The notes below the pieces were generated by a model, which saw only the letters and a program-made list of their open reading frames with translations, made no database searches and was not told the origin of the DNA. Made by a program: the position numbers and the translations under genes. Below are positions 42,385 to 50,805 of a stretch of 64,000 bases of DNA, in pieces. This DNA comes from JBCCGR01 sp039029195 (lineage in GTDB: Bacteria; Pseudomonadota; Alphaproteobacteria; Rhizobiales; Rhizobiaceae): positions 1 to 64,000 of the forward strand of contig JBCCGR010000012.1 of the NCBI GenBank assembly GCA_039029195.1, read 5' to 3'. Numbering within the stretch: the stretch's first letter is position 1; the number at the start of each line of letters is the position of its first letter.

Positions 42385-44169
42385 TTACTCCTTCGGCAGG
42401 TTCAACCGAATATGCAGATCGCGCAATTGCTGGTTCGAAACCTCACCGGGTGCGCCCATTTGCAGGTCAAACGCTTGCTGGTTCATCGGGAACATGGTGA
42501 CTTCGCGGAGGTTCTGAGCGCCGCACAACAACATCACAATGCGATCGACACCGGCTGCCATGCCGCCATGCGGCGGAGCGCCATATTGGAAGGCCCGGTA
42601 GAGGCCGCCAAAGCGCTCCTCCACCACATCTTTTGACAGACCTGCGATTTCAAATGCCTTGACCATGGTGTCCGGCAAGTGGTTTCGAATGCCACCCGAA
42701 CCGATCTCATAGCCGTTGCAAACCACATCATATTGCAGCGCGTTGATGTCGAGCGGATCCTCGCCTTCCAGCGCTTCCAGACCGCCCTGAGGCATGGAAA
42801 ACGGGTTGTGCGAGAAATCGACCTTCTTCTCTTCCTCGTTCCATTCGTAGAACGGGAAGTCGACAATCCAGCAAAGAGCGTACTGATCTTCGTCGATAAG
42901 ACCAAGTTCTTCGGCAGCGCGGGTCCGGGCATCGCCGGCAAATCCGGCAAACTTTTTGGGATCACCGGCAGTAAAGAAGACGGCATCGCCTTCACCAAGA
43001 CCAAGCTGTGCACAGATTGCTTCGGTGCGCTCAGTGCCGATGTTCTTTGCAATCGGGCCGGCACCAGCCAGCACCTCACCTTCCTTGCGCCAGAAGATGT
43101 ATCCGAGCCCCGGTTGCCCCTGCCCCTGTGCCCAGGAATTCATGCGGTCACAGAAAGCCCGGCTGCCGCCACCTTTCACCGGAATGGCCCAGACCTCTAC
43201 GGACGGATCGCGCTCAATCATACCGGCGAACACTTTGAAGCCGGAGCCCCGGAAGTGTTCCGTGACGGCTTCCATGACAATCGGGTTGCGGAGGTCCGGC
43301 TTGTCCGAGCCATATTTCCGCATGGCTTCTGCGTACGGAATACGCGGAAACTTCTGTGTGACCCGCTTTCCCTCAGCAAAAGCTTCGAACGTCCCCCGGA
43401 TCACCGGCTCCATGGCGGTCAGCACATCATCCTGTGTGACGAAGCTCATTTCCACATCAAGCTGATAGAATTCGCCCGGCAGACGATCAGCACGTGGATC
43501 TTCATCACGGAAACAGGGCGCGATCTGGAAGTAGCGATCAAAACCCGACATCATGATAAGCTGTTTGAACTGCTGCGGCGCCTGTGGCAGGGCGTAAAAT
43601 TTGCCTGGATGAATGCGGCTTGGCACCAGAAAATCGCGCGCACCTTCCGGGCTGGAGGCGGTTAGAATCGGCGTCGAATATTCCGTAAAGCCCGCCTCGT
43701 TCATGCGCTGGCGCATATCTGTGATGATTGCCGAGCGTTTGATGATGTTGGCGTGCAGCGTTTCGCGGCGCAGGTCCAGAAAGCGGTATTTCAGGCGCAC
43801 ATCTTCCGGGTAGTCAGGCTCGTTGAACACCGGCAGCGGCAATTCAGAGGCCTTTGACAGAACTTCGATTTCGCGGGCAAAAACCTCGATCTCACCGGTG
43901 GGCAGATTGGGGTTGATGGCTTCCGCATCACGTTGTTTGACCTCGCCATCGATGCGGATCACCCACTCGGAACGAACGGTTTCTGCCAATGAAAATGCAG
44001 GCGAATCCGGATCGGCAACAACCTGTGTCACACCGTAATGGTCGCGCAGGTCGATGAACAAGACCCCGCCATGGTCGCGCACGCGGTGGACCCAGCCTGA
44101 CAGACGAATTGTGGTCCCCACGTCTGAGGGGCGTGCATCGGCACAGGTGTGGCTGCGATAGGCGTGCAT
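42385..44169 (-). CDS. aspS: Aspartyl-tRNA synthetase (probably non-discriminating)
   Basis: This 594-residue class IIb synthetase of the bacterial type has an OB anticodon domain (LSGWVHRVRDHGGVLFIDLR), motif 2 (RYFQIAPCFRDEDPRADRLP then GEFYQLDVEMSF), a GAD insertion domain and motif 3 (GGMAAGVDRIVMLLCG). The His in WVHR-VRDHGG is the residue reported for non-discriminating AspRS such as that of Pseudomonas. Discriminating E. coli AspRS has Asn there. Together with gatC, gatA and gatB in this window it fits Asn-tRNA formation by transamidation. ATG 44169 is chosen. The frame extends to 44259. Confidence 0.96.
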   Translation of the reverse strand: MHAYRSHTCADARPSDVGTTIRLSGWVHRVRDHGGVLFIDLRDHYGVTQVVADPDSPAFSLAETVRSEWVIRIDGEVKQRDAEAINPNLPTGEIEVFAREIEVLSKASELPLPVFNEPDYPEDVRLKYRFLDLRRETLHANIIKRSAIITDMRQRMNEAGFTEYSTPILTASSPEGARDFLVPSRIHPGKFYALPQAPQQFKQLIMMSGFDRYFQIAPCFRDEDPRADRLPGEFYQLDVEMSFVTQDDVLTAMEPVIRGTFEAFAEGKRVTQKFPRIPYAEAMRKYGSDKPDLRNPIVMEAVTEHFRGSGFKVFAGMIERDPSVEVWAIPVKGGGSRAFCDRMNSWAQGQGQPGLGYIFWRKEGEVLAGAGPIAKNIGTERTEAICAQLGLGEGDAVFFTAGDPKKFAGFAGDARTRAAEELGLIDEDQYALCWIVDFPFYEWNEEEKKVDFSHNPFSMPQGGLEALEGEDPLDINALQYDVVCNGYEIGSGGIRNHLPDTMVKAFEIAGLSKDVVEERFGGLYRAFQYGAPPHGGMAAGVDRIVMLLCGAQNLREVTMFPMNQQAFDLQMGAPGEVSNQQLRDLHIRLNLPKE

Positions 44170-44419
44170 AGGGGAAATGTCCGGTTTTTGGCTGGTCTGA
44201 AAGTGGAATAGGTGGCCGACACTGATTTGACTGTCGGACGGCGCGGAACAGCGCACCAATTTCCCGGATTGTCAAGGTTTTCAATGGGGAATTTATCTCG
44301 ATTCCGCCCGTCGGCGCCCCGTATCGCCGTCAGAGCGCCAGCCACAACACAAAGTCGATGTAACAAGTGATACTCGACCGTTACGGCAACCCGCCCATAT
44401 GGGGAGGCAAGGCAACAAA

Positions 44420-44677
44420 ATGGGAACCAGTCCGATGACTGACAATTTGAAAACACCAGCGCCGCTCAGAGTCATGGCGCTTGCGCTTGATCTGATCACC
44501 GTCACGGCGGTCAGCTTTTGGTGCCTCGCCTGCACAACCGGCAAACAAACCGACCATGGGATGGAGTTTCAAGGCATGCCAGTGCTGATGTTGGTGATCG
44601 CACTACTCGCCTACTTTGTCGTGGGCACCAAAATTGTTGGCGGAACCATCTGGCAACGAATTTTGCGCATCAAATAA
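44420..44677 (+). CDS. Small membrane protein, RDD-like, paralogue 1
   Basis: This 85-residue protein has two hydrophobic segments (VMALALDLITVTAVSFWCLA and MPVLMLVIALLAYFVVGTKI) and a C-terminal VGGTIWQRILRIK tail, like the last part of RDD proteins (GxTLGKRLLGIR). ATG 44420 has AAGGCAACAAA upstream. An inner Met at 44435 would match the start of the neighbouring paralogue (MTD...). Function unknown. Confidence 0.75.
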   Translation: MGTSPMTDNLKTPAPLRVMALALDLITVTAVSFWCLACTTGKQTDHGMEFQGMPVLMLVIALLAYFVVGTKIVGGTIWQRILRIK

Positions 44678-44878
44678 GGGGCAATCCCCGCTCTCAGGCC
44701 GAAATCACCATCAAGTTCGCCGTTCAGTGGGGAATCTGGTAGGATTCATCACCATTGGCGTGTACCGGGTTTGGACGGATTCAAACCGCCGCGCCATCTG
44801 TTTGATTGTGCATGTCATCATCCGAATACCGGCATCCACTTTTCGGTGACATGCCCCAATGGTTCGGAGGGGGAACAA

Positions 44879-45121
44879 ATGACCGATACCAAAAAGCCTT
44901 CATTTATGCGGCGCGCGGCAGCGGGCATCCTTGATTTTCTTACCGTCTTTGTTGGCGGCGGACTGATAATCGCCAATGTCACGGGTGACACGACCGAAGG
45001 CGGCTTCCAGCTGAATGGAATTCCGGCGTTGATCCTGTTCGCAATCATCATCGTCTATTTTGTTGTCGGATGGCGCTATGCGGGCGGCACAATCTGGCAG
45101 CGGATTTTGCGGGCGCGGTGA
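44879..45121 (+). CDS. Small membrane protein, RDD-like, paralogue 2
   Basis: This 80-residue protein is homologous to the gene just upstream. It has a basic start (MTDTKKPSFMRRAAAG), two membrane segments (ILDFLTVFVGGGLIIANV and IPALILFAIIIVYFVVGWRY) and the same ending, GGTIWQRILRAR. The ATG is preceded by GGAGGGGGAAC, a very strong ribosome-binding site. The tandem pair arose by duplication. RDD family proteins are small membrane proteins of mostly unknown function. Confidence 0.8.
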   Translation: MTDTKKPSFMRRAAAGILDFLTVFVGGGLIIANVTGDTTEGGFQLNGIPALILFAIIIVYFVVGWRYAGGTIWQRILRAR

Positions 45122-45230
45122 CACGCTAAACGACGAATAATTGACAGTCCCAGCGTCGCATCCGCCATAGCGAACCCAGGCCTAACGCGCTAAGGGTGGT
45201 TTTACACCCTCCCTGCCTGACCGTCTCTTC

Positions 45231-46481
45231 ATGAGCGCCCTGCTCCCCTTCATTCCGCTTTTGATCGCCGCCGGTATTCTGCTTGGTGGCAACGGCGTCA
45301 TGGGCACGTTGATTGCGCTGCGCGGAGCAGAGGAAGGGTTTTCCGCCGCAGCCATTGGCATCATGGGCACCTCCTACTTTTTGGGATTTCTTGTGTCTTC
45401 AATGCTGGTCACTCGGTTGCTCCAGGCGGTCGGTCATATCCGCGCGTTCGCCACGCTGGCAGCGCTCGCCACCATCGCCACCATCATGATGTTGCTGGTG
45501 ATCGACAACACAGCCTGGATTGCCCTGAGATTTGTTCACGGTGCCTGCTTTGCCGGCCTGTTTGCCACCATTGAAAGCTGGCTCAATTCCGGCATTTCCA
45601 ATCAGGTGCGTGGCAAGGTTCTGGCGCTCTATCGCATTCTCGATGTGGCCGTGGTGACAGGATCGCAATTCCTGTTGCCCCTGTTTGGCACCGGCGGGTT
45701 CGTGCTCTTCTGCGTGGTCTCGATGATGCTGTGCCTGTCGCTCGTGCCGGTGTCATTGGCTGACAGATCAAACCCGGTTCGGCCCGAAAGCCACGAATTC
45801 AGCTTGAAACTGATGTGGGTGATCTCACCCATGGCCTGTATCGGCTGCGTATCCATCGGCATGACGAACGCGGCGTTCCGATTGATCGGCCCTCTCTATG
45901 CCCAGGAAATCGGGCTATCAATCACCAGCGTCGCAACCTTCATGACAGCAGGCATTGTGAGTGGTGCCGTGCTGCAATATCCACTTGGTCAACTCTCTGA
46001 CCGGTATGATCGTCGTTGGGTGCTTGTCGCCGCGACGCTCGGTGCAACTCTTTCCGGCCTGTACCTGTCCTTCGGCGCCGGAACTGACCCTCTCCTCAAT
46101 TATGTCGGCATCTTTGCTTTTGGCGCGTTCGCCCTGCCGCTCTATTCGCTTTCTGCCGCCCACGCGAATGACCGTGCCGACGCAAGTCAATATGTGCTGG
46201 TCGCCGCCGGACTGATGTTTTTCTATGGCGTTGGTGCGTCTATCGGACCGTTTGCAGCCGCCCTTCTGATCGAAACCTTTGGTCCACAGGCGCTGTTCAA
46301 TTACACCAGCATCGTGCACGGCTCCCTAATCATTCTCACACTGGTTCGCATGCGTCAGCGCGAATCGGTGCCGGTTGGCGACCGCAAGGGCTTCCAGATG
46401 CTGCTGCGAACCTCTGCCAACATGACGAAAATGACACGCAGTGCCGACGAGAAAGCACAAAATAAGGATAGTTCGGGATAG
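45231..46481 (+). CDS. MFS transporter (YcaD-like)
   Basis: The 416-residue permease has 12 hydrophobic helices and looks like the YcaD/CynX-like MFS subgroup. It begins with IPLLIAAGILLGGNGVMGTL, has GFLVSSMLVTRLLQAVGHIR as the loop 2-3 region, WLNSGISNQVRGKVLALYRI in mid N-half and YPLGQLSDRYDRRWVLVAA as the MFS signature between helices 8 and 9. The substrate is unknown. It is followed by rnd after 59 bases. Confidence 0.88.
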   Translation: MSALLPFIPLLIAAGILLGGNGVMGTLIALRGAEEGFSAAAIGIMGTSYFLGFLVSSMLVTRLLQAVGHIRAFATLAALATIATIMMLLVIDNTAWIALRFVHGACFAGLFATIESWLNSGISNQVRGKVLALYRILDVAVVTGSQFLLPLFGTGGFVLFCVVSMMLCLSLVPVSLADRSNPVRPESHEFSLKLMWVISPMACIGCVSIGMTNAAFRLIGPLYAQEIGLSITSVATFMTAGIVSGAVLQYPLGQLSDRYDRRWVLVAATLGATLSGLYLSFGAGTDPLLNYVGIFAFGAFALPLYSLSAAHANDRADASQYVLVAAGLMFFYGVGASIGPFAAALLIETFGPQALFNYTSIVHGSLIILTLVRMRQRESVPVGDRKGFQMLLRTSANMTKMTRSADEKAQNKDSSG

Positions 46482-46540
46482 GTATCCTTGACGGCTGTTT
46501 TTTGAGCGACACGTAAAATCAAATTCGCTACACAGCGAAA

Positions 46541-47695
46541 ATGAAAATAATTACAAGTACCAAGGCCCTGGCTGAAGTCTGCGAGGCTTACGCAAAATCT
46601 GACTTCGTCACCGTCGACACCGAGTTTCTTCGCGAATCCACATTCTGGCCAATCCTGTGCCTAATTCAGATGGCCGTCGAGGATGATGAGGTCATTGTCG
46701 ACGTGATGGCGCCCGGGCTCGACTTGCAGCCGTTTTTTGATCTGATGGCCGATGAAAGCACTGTGAAAGTGTTTCATGCAGCACGCCAGGATGTGGAAAT
46801 TGTCCACCATTTGGGTGGTATCATTCCGCAGCCGCTGTTTGACACACAGATCGCGGCGATGGTGTGCGGGTTTGGCGACAGCATCGCCTATGATCAACTT
46901 GCGAACCGGGTAAATGGCGCGCGCATCGACAAATCCTCGCGCTTTACGGACTGGTCGAATCGCCCGCTCAGCCAGAAACAGCTGAAATACGCCCTTGCTG
47001 ACGTCACCCACCTGCGCGACGTTTACCGGCATCTCACGGGGCTGCTGGAAGAAAAGAAGCGTGAGCACTGGGTTTCAGAGGAGATGAAGGTTCTCACCTC
47101 CACCGAAACCTATGATGTATCCCCGGCTGATGCATGGAAACGGCTGAAACTGCGGGTTCGCAAGTCACGCGATTTCGAGTTGATGAAGCGCCTTGCTGCC
47201 TGGCGTGAGGAACGTGCACAGGAGCGGGACCAACCGCGCAGGCGCGTTTTGAAGGATGATGCGATTTATGAAATTGCCCAGCAGCACCCCAAAGACGCCA
47301 AGGCGCTGGCACGATTGCGCAGCCTGCCCAACGGTTTTGAGCGATCCCGCTTCGCCGGCGAGCTGGTCAACATCGTACACGAAGTTGCCCGGCTTGACCC
47401 TGATGATCTGCCAAAGGTTCCAAGACCTCCACAAGCGCCGGAAGGCACGGGTGCTGCGACCGAAATGCTCAAAGTGCTTCTGAAGCTGGTGGGCGAACAG
47501 CATGGGGTTGCCACCAAGGTCATTGCCACGGTTGACGAGCTTGAAAAGATTGCTGCGAATGATGACGCCGATGTGCCCGCACTTCACGGCTGGCGGCGTG
47601 AGCTTTTTGGACAGGCCGCATTGCAACTGAAAAACGGTGAATTGGGGCTGGGCTTCAAAGATCGCAAGATTTCACTGGTCGAACTGGCCGAGTAG
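46541..47695 (+). CDS. rnd: Ribonuclease D
   Basis: This 384-residue 3'-5' exoribonuclease matures tRNA and other stable RNA 3' ends. DEDD motifs: VTVDTEFLRE (Exo I), KVFHAARQDVEI (Exo II) and YALADVTHLRDVYRHL (Exo III, with Tyr/Asp). An HRDC domain is seen at about residues 205-290 (WREERAQERDQPRRRVLKDD, then AIYEIAQQ). It lies convergent with ppx across 11 bases, in the hdaA-ppx-rnd-aspS neighbourhood common in Hyphomicrobiales. Confidence 0.95.
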   Translation: MKIITSTKALAEVCEAYAKSDFVTVDTEFLRESTFWPILCLIQMAVEDDEVIVDVMAPGLDLQPFFDLMADESTVKVFHAARQDVEIVHHLGGIIPQPLFDTQIAAMVCGFGDSIAYDQLANRVNGARIDKSSRFTDWSNRPLSQKQLKYALADVTHLRDVYRHLTGLLEEKKREHWVSEEMKVLTSTETYDVSPADAWKRLKLRVRKSRDFELMKRLAAWREERAQERDQPRRRVLKDDAIYEIAQQHPKDAKALARLRSLPNGFERSRFAGELVNIVHEVARLDPDDLPKVPRPPQAPEGTGAATEMLKVLLKLVGEQHGVATKVIATVDELEKIAANDDADVPALHGWRRELFGQAALQLKNGELGLGFKDRKISLVELAE

Positions 47696-47706
47696 CGATC
47701 TCGCAC

Positions 47707-49302
47707 TCAATCAACAACCTTGATGCCGATATCAACGCCGCACAGCTTGGCGAGACTATCGACCCGTCTTCGCAATCGTTCACCAATCAGATCGGCGTGA
47801 ATGGCGGGAACCAGAAGCCAAACCGTTCCATCGTCGCTTTGCGAAATGGTGATGCTTGGAAGCACACCCGACATCGAAGCTGAAAACAGATAAGCCACCC
47901 TAAGGATCGCCCCGAGCAGCTTCGCCCGCTCAAATGCCCGTTCTCCAGCAAGCGAAAACACAGAGTTTTCCAGAGATGGATTGCTCAACCCCTCGTGTCG
48001 GAAATAATTTGCGAGCGCCAGGTAGGAGCGCCCGGGATGATCGACCCCCACAAAGGCGGCGTTCGATATGATATCCACGCTCTGACGACCACGATAATCG
48101 GGGTGCGCGCGCCAGCCAATGTCGGCCAACAGGCAACTCGCCTTCCGCAGCCGGGATTCGTATTTGGTTTCCTTCATGCCCAGCGCACGAAACAGCTCGC
48201 CGGACCATTTCACCAGTTCCTTGGCGTGCCGGTGCGAGCGCGCGCGCAGTAGGGACATCTCGTCCGCCGCGACAAGCAACGGGTCCTTCTTTTGCTGAGC
48301 CTCATCAAGCAGGGAATAAAGGAGGCCCTCTCGAACGCCGAGGGCCGATATCACCACGCGCTCCGGTTTCATTGCGCGCAAAACTTCGGAAAGAACGGCG
48401 GCACCATAGGGGATGAGAGCGCGGCGATTGACCGAAATCGCTTCGATGCCGCGCATCTTTTCCAGATCACCCTGAAGAATGCGTTTGCAGAACCGCTTTG
48501 CCTCATCAAGTTCGATTTCATAGTGATGCATGACCTGAAGCGGATAGGCGGTGCGTGCCACATGGAGCATGGCGAGCGCACGCCAGGTGCCGCCAATTGC
48601 ATAAAAAGTCTGGCCTTTACCCTGCGCCAGAAACCCGGCTTTCTTTAGCTCTTCTTTGGCAATTTGACGCGCGGCTTCCGGGGTTGCCTCAGACTGATCC
48701 TGAAGCCTGAGGCCGCCGAGTGGCACGGTAATCCCCTCACCGATCTTGTGGTTCTCGATTTCCACCAGTTCCAGACTGCCACCGCCCATATCGCCCATGA
48801 TGCCCTTGGGCTTCACAAATCCGCACAGAATGCCGAGAGCTGAATTGTGCGCCTCCTGCTTGCCGCTCAGAACATCCACACTCTGCTCAAAGATCGCTTC
48901 CACGTCGGCGATGAATGCCGGACCGTTGCTCGCCTCGCGGGCCGCTGCTGTGGCGAGAATATGGATGTCTGACGCTCCGGCCTGCGTGCTCAGTGCTCGA
49001 AATCGAACCAGAGCAGCCCGCGCACGCGCGACCGCCTCCTCGTCAAGCTTGCCAGTCTGGGCAAGCCCTTTGCCAAGGCCACACAGGACCTTTTCGTTGA
49101 ACAGGATTGTCGGGGCTCTGGACAGTCCTTCATAGACCACAAGGCGAACGGAGTTCGAGCCAATATCGATGATGGAAACCGGCTTGCGCCGTTTCAGCCG
49201 CCCCTGAGACGTTAGCGTTCCGTTCCGCAGCACCCGAGCCGTCCGGATTGAAGAGTGTCCTTCGGTGCACCATTGACCGCCAGTGGTGGCACTGCCAAGC
49301 AA
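47707..49302 (-). CDS. ppx: Exopolyphosphatase, Ppx/GppA family
   Basis: This 531-residue phosphatase releases phosphate from polyphosphate or the gamma phosphate of pppGpp. It has an ASKHA-fold phosphate loop (VSIIDIGSNSVRLVVYEG) and GIMGDMGGGSLELVEIENHK with the catalytic Glu upstream in LATAAAREASNG. The helical C-terminal domain includes HPDYRGRQSVDIISNAAFVG. The N-terminus is about 40 residues longer than the enzyme core and its exact start is uncertain. In relatives ppk usually lies between hdaA and ppx. Here only 89 bases separate them. Confidence 0.94.
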   Translation of the reverse strand: MLGSATTGGQWCTEGHSSIRTARVLRNGTLTSQGRLKRRKPVSIIDIGSNSVRLVVYEGLSRAPTILFNEKVLCGLGKGLAQTGKLDEEAVARARAALVRFRALSTQAGASDIHILATAAAREASNGPAFIADVEAIFEQSVDVLSGKQEAHNSALGILCGFVKPKGIMGDMGGGSLELVEIENHKIGEGITVPLGGLRLQDQSEATPEAARQIAKEELKKAGFLAQGKGQTFYAIGGTWRALAMLHVARTAYPLQVMHHYEIELDEAKRFCKRILQGDLEKMRGIEAISVNRRALIPYGAAVLSEVLRAMKPERVVISALGVREGLLYSLLDEAQQKKDPLLVAADEMSLLRARSHRHAKELVKWSGELFRALGMKETKYESRLRKASCLLADIGWRAHPDYRGRQSVDIISNAAFVGVDHPGRSYLALANYFRHEGLSNPSLENSVFSLAGERAFERAKLLGAILRVAYLFSASMSGVLPSITISQSDDGTVWLLVPAIHADLIGERLRRRVDSLAKLCGVDIGIKVVD

Positions 49303-49391
49303 TCATGTCGAGTTGCCCCCAGATTGCACCGCCTTTTCCACAAGCAGAGGGTTTCGGCACGTTAGCTGCTCGTTTGGGGCCGAACTCCGAA

Positions 49392-50063
49392 CTACCCCTG
49401 CCCCAGCGCGGCCAGGGCCTCTGCGGCAAGCGCGCGGCTGGGTTTGCAATTTCGTGCCAGCGTTTCCCGATCAAGGAACTCAACAAGCCGGTTAGCACTC
49501 TCAACCGAGCGTTCCATGCGCGTTACAAGAAAGGCAATGAGGCTTGGATCAACCCGTAGCTGACGGTCACTGAAGAGTTTAACCAGCACCTGACGCAGCA
49601 TGTCATCGTCTGGTGCAGCGAGTTCAAAAACGGTAAGGGCGCGCAGCCGGGAGCTCAGATCATCAAGCTCAACCTGCCAGGCATTGGGGTGAGTTCGCGA
49701 TAAAAACAGCCCGGATCGTCCACTTTGCCTCAACGCATTCAGGAGGTGGAAGAGTTTCACCGGATCGAAAGCGTCGGGAGTGACATCATCCACCAAAACG
49801 TGGGTCCGCCCTAGTTCAGCGGGATCTGCATCTGAGAGCGCACCGGCGCTGATTTCGACCGCCTTTGCATCTGCCTTCCAGATCGCGCCCAGATGGCTTT
49901 TCCCGGAACCCGCAGGCCCGACCAGCACAATCGATTGCGCACGCCAGTCCGGCCACGACCATAAAAATCGGCAAGCGAGATCATTGCCGGGCGAATGGAT
50001 AAAGTTGTCCCGGCTGACACTTGTTTCAACCGGCAATTCCATAGGGATCTGAGGGGAAGACAC
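49392..50063 (-). CDS. hdaA: DnaA regulatory inactivator HdaA (Hda homologue)
   Basis: The 223-residue AAA+ protein is related to DnaA domain III. With the sliding clamp it stimulates ATP hydrolysis by DnaA and prevents over-initiation of replication. It has Walker A GPAGSGKSHL, Walker B HVLVDDVT, sensor 1 GLFLSRTHPN and the C-terminal box MERSVESANRLVEFLDRE with the sensor 2 Arg. Near the start, QIPMELP fits the clamp-binding motif (QLxLxL type). The C-terminus is close to the ppx start with 89 bases between. Confidence 0.93.
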   Translation of the reverse strand: MSSPQIPMELPVETSVSRDNFIHSPGNDLACRFLWSWPDWRAQSIVLVGPAGSGKSHLGAIWKADAKAVEISAGALSDADPAELGRTHVLVDDVTPDAFDPVKLFHLLNALRQSGRSGLFLSRTHPNAWQVELDDLSSRLRALTVFELAAPDDDMLRQVLVKLFSDRQLRVDPSLIAFLVTRMERSVESANRLVEFLDRETLARNCKPSRALAAEALAALGQG

Positions 50064-50214
50064 GAGAACGCAGGACCAGTTTGACGGATGGGAAAGCAGT
50101 GCTTGTCACACGAGCAAGCGTCGCCATTGGCACATTAGGCGATTTCGGATGGCTTTTCCATCGTATCGTGCAACCCGCATTGAAGACCACATCACCCCGC
50201 GGGGCCTGGAATCT

Positions 50215-50697
50215 CTAACCACGCTTGAAGGTTTTTGACTTCTTTTGCAGTTTCTTTGGCTGTTTTTTGCGCTTCTTGATGAACCGTTTGTCGATTTCAA
50301 GAATGAGCTCGCTCAGTTCCGGTTCACGCACCAGGGCCGCAGCCTCTTTGGCTGAAAACCAGCGACGTGTGCGCTCAGCCTTTTCTTTCCACTCATCCTT
50401 GAGGTCGGCGACCTTAAGCGGATAAACGGCCACTTCGCAGGAAATTTTCTTGTCGGGAAAAATCTTCTTGTACCGAAAACTACCTGCCGGGCGCTTTTGA
50501 ATTTCGCCCACCACACCAGCTTCTTCGGCTGCTTCTATCTGCGCCACATCTTCGGCGGGACGCGACCCCATGGGCCAGCCCTTTGGCACCACCCAGCGTC
50601 GGGACTCCCGAGAGGTGATGAGCAAAAAGCGATTGCCACTCTTGCTGTGCTTGTAGGGCAAAGCGGCATACTGCTTTTTGAGTTTCATCTGCACCAT
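50215..50697 (-). CDS. Nudix hydrolase (diphosphoinositol-polyphosphate-phosphatase-like)
   Basis: This 160-residue Nudix protein is of the DIPP-like group: WVVPKGWPMGSRPAEDVAQ then IEAAEEAGVVGEIQKR. In the box the usual Arg-Glu reads Ile-Glu, but both metal-binding Glu of EE are kept. The C-terminal 25 residues are almost all Lys/Arg/Gln (KKRKKQPKKLQKKSKTFKRG), unusual for the family and perhaps RNA- or polyphosphate-binding. It lies near hdaA and ppx, so a link with phosphate-rich metabolites is an open idea. Substrate unknown. Confidence 0.82.
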   Translation of the reverse strand: MVQMKLKKQYAALPYKHSKSGNRFLLITSRESRRWVVPKGWPMGSRPAEDVAQIEAAEEAGVVGEIQKRPAGSFRYKKIFPDKKISCEVAVYPLKVADLKDEWKEKAERTRRWFSAKEAAALVREPELSELILEIDKRFIKKRKKQPKKLQKKSKTFKRG

Positions 50698-50805
50698 TTC
50701 TTCGGGTCGATTCGCGTGTGAGAACTATAGGAGGTTGTAGGAACCTCACCAAATATGACGTCAAATAGGCCTATTTCCTGAAAAAACTGGCAACTTAGCG
50801 ACGAT

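Noticed and set aside
42679..43665. 328-residue plus-strand frame opposite aspS
   Set aside because: Motifs 2 and 3 of AspRS are on the minus strand. This frame is a shadow.
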